From CAYRJD01 sp965212125 (GTDB lineage Bacteria; Actinomycetota; Acidimicrobiia; Acidimicrobiales; Poriferisodalaceae), in the NCBI GenBank assembly GCA_965212125.1, contig OZ243045.1, positions 744,001 through 808,000 on the forward strand: DNA of 64,000 nucleotides. The letters run 5' to 3'. This document shows, one piece after another, positions 63,144 through 64,000 of this stretch. The notes under the pieces are model-generated. The model was not told where the DNA came from and ran no database searches. It saw only the letters and a program-made list of their open reading frames with translations. Positions within the stretch are counted from its first letter, which is position 1. Every line of letters starts with the position of its first letter. Both the position numbers and the translations under genes were made by a program.

Positions 63144-64000
63144 ATGACTGACCCACACGCACCCAAATCCGCCGTGCTGCTTGCCAATCCACAGGCGCAT
63201 TCCGGCAAGGGCGCACAACTACAGCAAGCAGTAGTGGTGAAGCTGACCCATGAGGCGGCTCATCAAGACGTGGCGCTGCGCATTGAACGCACCCACAACG
63301 GAGCGGAGCTGCGGGAGGCGGCCGCCTCAGCAGCCAGCCAGGGCGAACGGGTCATCGTCATGGGCGGCGACGGCAGCGTCCATCAGGCGGTGAACGGCGT
63401 GGCTGGCACTGGCGCAGGGCTCGGCATTATTGCGGCTGGCACCGGCAATGATTTCGCTCGGGCAATGGGGCTGCCCGTGATTTCACCCAAGATGCGAGCC
63501 AGCAAAGCGACCCCGTTGATTGCCTCAGCCGTAAGAGCGTGCTTGCAAAATCCAACAGACGTGGATGCGTTGGCGATCACCTCATCTGGCAGCGGCGACA
63601 ACCCGTCTGGCAGCGGCGGCTCCGCTGACAGCCCAGTGCTGTGGTCGCACTCAATCGCTACCTGCGGCTTTGCGGTTGACGCCGACAATCGTGCCAGTCG
63701 CCTTGCTTGGCCGAAGGGACCCAGCAAATACACCATCGCATCCGCTTTAGAGGCGCTTAAATTGAAAAAGGTTCGCTATGCCATCACCGTTGACGGCAAC
63801 CGCCAAGAAATGGACGCCGTGCTGGTGGCGCTGGCGAACACGGACAGCTTCGGCGGCGGCTACTTCATAGCGCCCGAAGCCGACTCCACCGATGGCTTGA
63901 TTGATCTTGTAGTCATCGGGCCGACCACCTCAATGAGGTTTCTGCGGTTGATGCCTGCCACCCGCAAGGGGCGACATATCTCACATCCGCAGGTCAGTAC
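63144..64000 (+). CDS. Diacylglycerol-kinase/LCB5-family lipid kinase, 3'-truncated by window end
   Basis: 285 codons visible, ATG at 63144; no stop before the window ends. Family motifs: SAVLLANPQAHSGKG (nucleotide-binding N-terminus), IVMGGDGSVHQAVNG (GGDG) and GIIAAGTGNDFARAMG (GTGNDFAR), then ANTDSFGGGYFIAPEADSTDGLIDLVVIG. It phosphorylates a lipid such as diacylglycerol at the inner membrane face. A Ser/Gly repeat insertion (SGSGDNPSGSGGSAD) sits at about residues 151-166. 37 bases after the dihydroorotase-like gene. Confidence 0.9.
   Translation, partial: MTDPHAPKSAVLLANPQAHSGKGAQLQQAVVVKLTHEAAHQDVALRIERTHNGAELREAAASAASQGERVIVMGGDGSVHQAVNGVAGTGAGLGIIAAGTGNDFARAMGLPVISPKMRASKATPLIASAVRACLQNPTDVDALAITSSGSGDNPSGSGGSADSPVLWSHSIATCGFAVDADNRASRLAWPKGPSKYTIASALEALKLKKVRYAITVDGNRQEMDAVLVALANTDSFGGGYFIAPEADSTDGLIDLVVIGPTTSMRFLRLMPATRKGRHISHPQVS

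Overview
The window looks like chromosomal DNA of an actinobacterium, most likely an Acidimicrobiia-type heterotroph (inference). Base composition is GC-rich, and GTG and TTG starts are common. Lipoproteins carry a lipobox followed by Thr/Glu/Asp-rich linkers. SCO6745-family, DUF4031, DUF6457 and DUF6285 proteins are present. The order zinc-ribbon protein, membrane protein, histidine phosphatase, then RNase P RNA is actinobacterial. Acyl-CoA dehydrogenases, enoyl-CoA hydratases, CaiB-type CoA-transferases and N-acyl-amino-acid hydrolases suggest growth on fatty acids, amino-acid derivatives and other small organics. I see no tRNA, CRISPR array, transposase or phage gene.

Layout. 1-7043: a fused CoA-transferase cut by the window edge, a luciferase-like monooxygenase, a low-GC lipoprotein cassette, a BisC-type molybdoenzyme and a DUF6457 protein. 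7091-12593: O-acetylhomoserine sulfhydrylase, CoA-binding protein, thioredoxin-NHL lipoprotein, secreted GH3 hexosaminidase. 12628-14644 (minus): thiamine-type binding lipoprotein and thiamine pyrophosphokinase. 14648-18920: class A PBP, zinc-ribbon protein, membrane protein, histidine phosphatase. 18973-19350 (minus): rnpB. 19396-21019 (minus): membrane protein and acyl-CoA dehydrogenase. 21046-29991: peptidase, lipoprotein, amidohydrolase, cyclophilin, enoyl-CoA hydratase, antiporter, IMPase, AI-2E permease. 29988-33171 (minus): FAD oxidoreductase and DUF4031 gene, split by a second low-GC cassette. 33193-37747: CoA-transferase, second sulfhydrylase, hydratase, 2-hydroxyacid dehydrogenase. 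37760-43119 (minus): five-gene beta-oxidation operon. 43190-48675 (minus): glycine-betaine-type ABC permease and ATPase plus a Baeyer-Villiger-type monooxygenase. 48708-50672: amidase and rhodanese. 50706-54210 (minus): a disordered protein and modCBA. 54245-56952: metal-dependent hydrolase, alcohol dehydrogenase (minus) and a probable selenoprotein. 56953-61680 (minus): GlnRS, SCO6745, SRPBCC and phosphotransferase in a coupled run. 61727-64000: dihydroorotase-like protein and a diacylglycerol-kinase-family protein cut by the window end.

Main discoveries. (1) At 56338-56952 a carboxymuconolactone-decarboxylase-fold gene is interrupted by one in-frame TGA. The TGA lies exactly where the second Cys of the CxxC motif should be, and a perfect 7-bp hairpin with a G-starting loop follows 13 nt later. 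This is the signature of a selenocysteine codon with a bacterial SECIS. (2) Two low-GC cassettes (about 3578-4335 and 31504-32512) each sit at what was an overlapping stop/start junction of two co-directional genes. In each case the end of the upstream gene is duplicated on the far side (59/59 bp and 19/20 bp), so both host genes keep their ends, and the cassette genes run antisense to the host operon. (3) Gene ends and starts across the window carry short imperfect tandem duplications (10-19 bp units), often rich in CTAG and containing the stop codon. This suggests that junctions and termini grow by local duplication.

Molybdenum is a shared theme: a BisC-type enzyme and DUF6457 protein at one end, and a complete modABC importer at the other.
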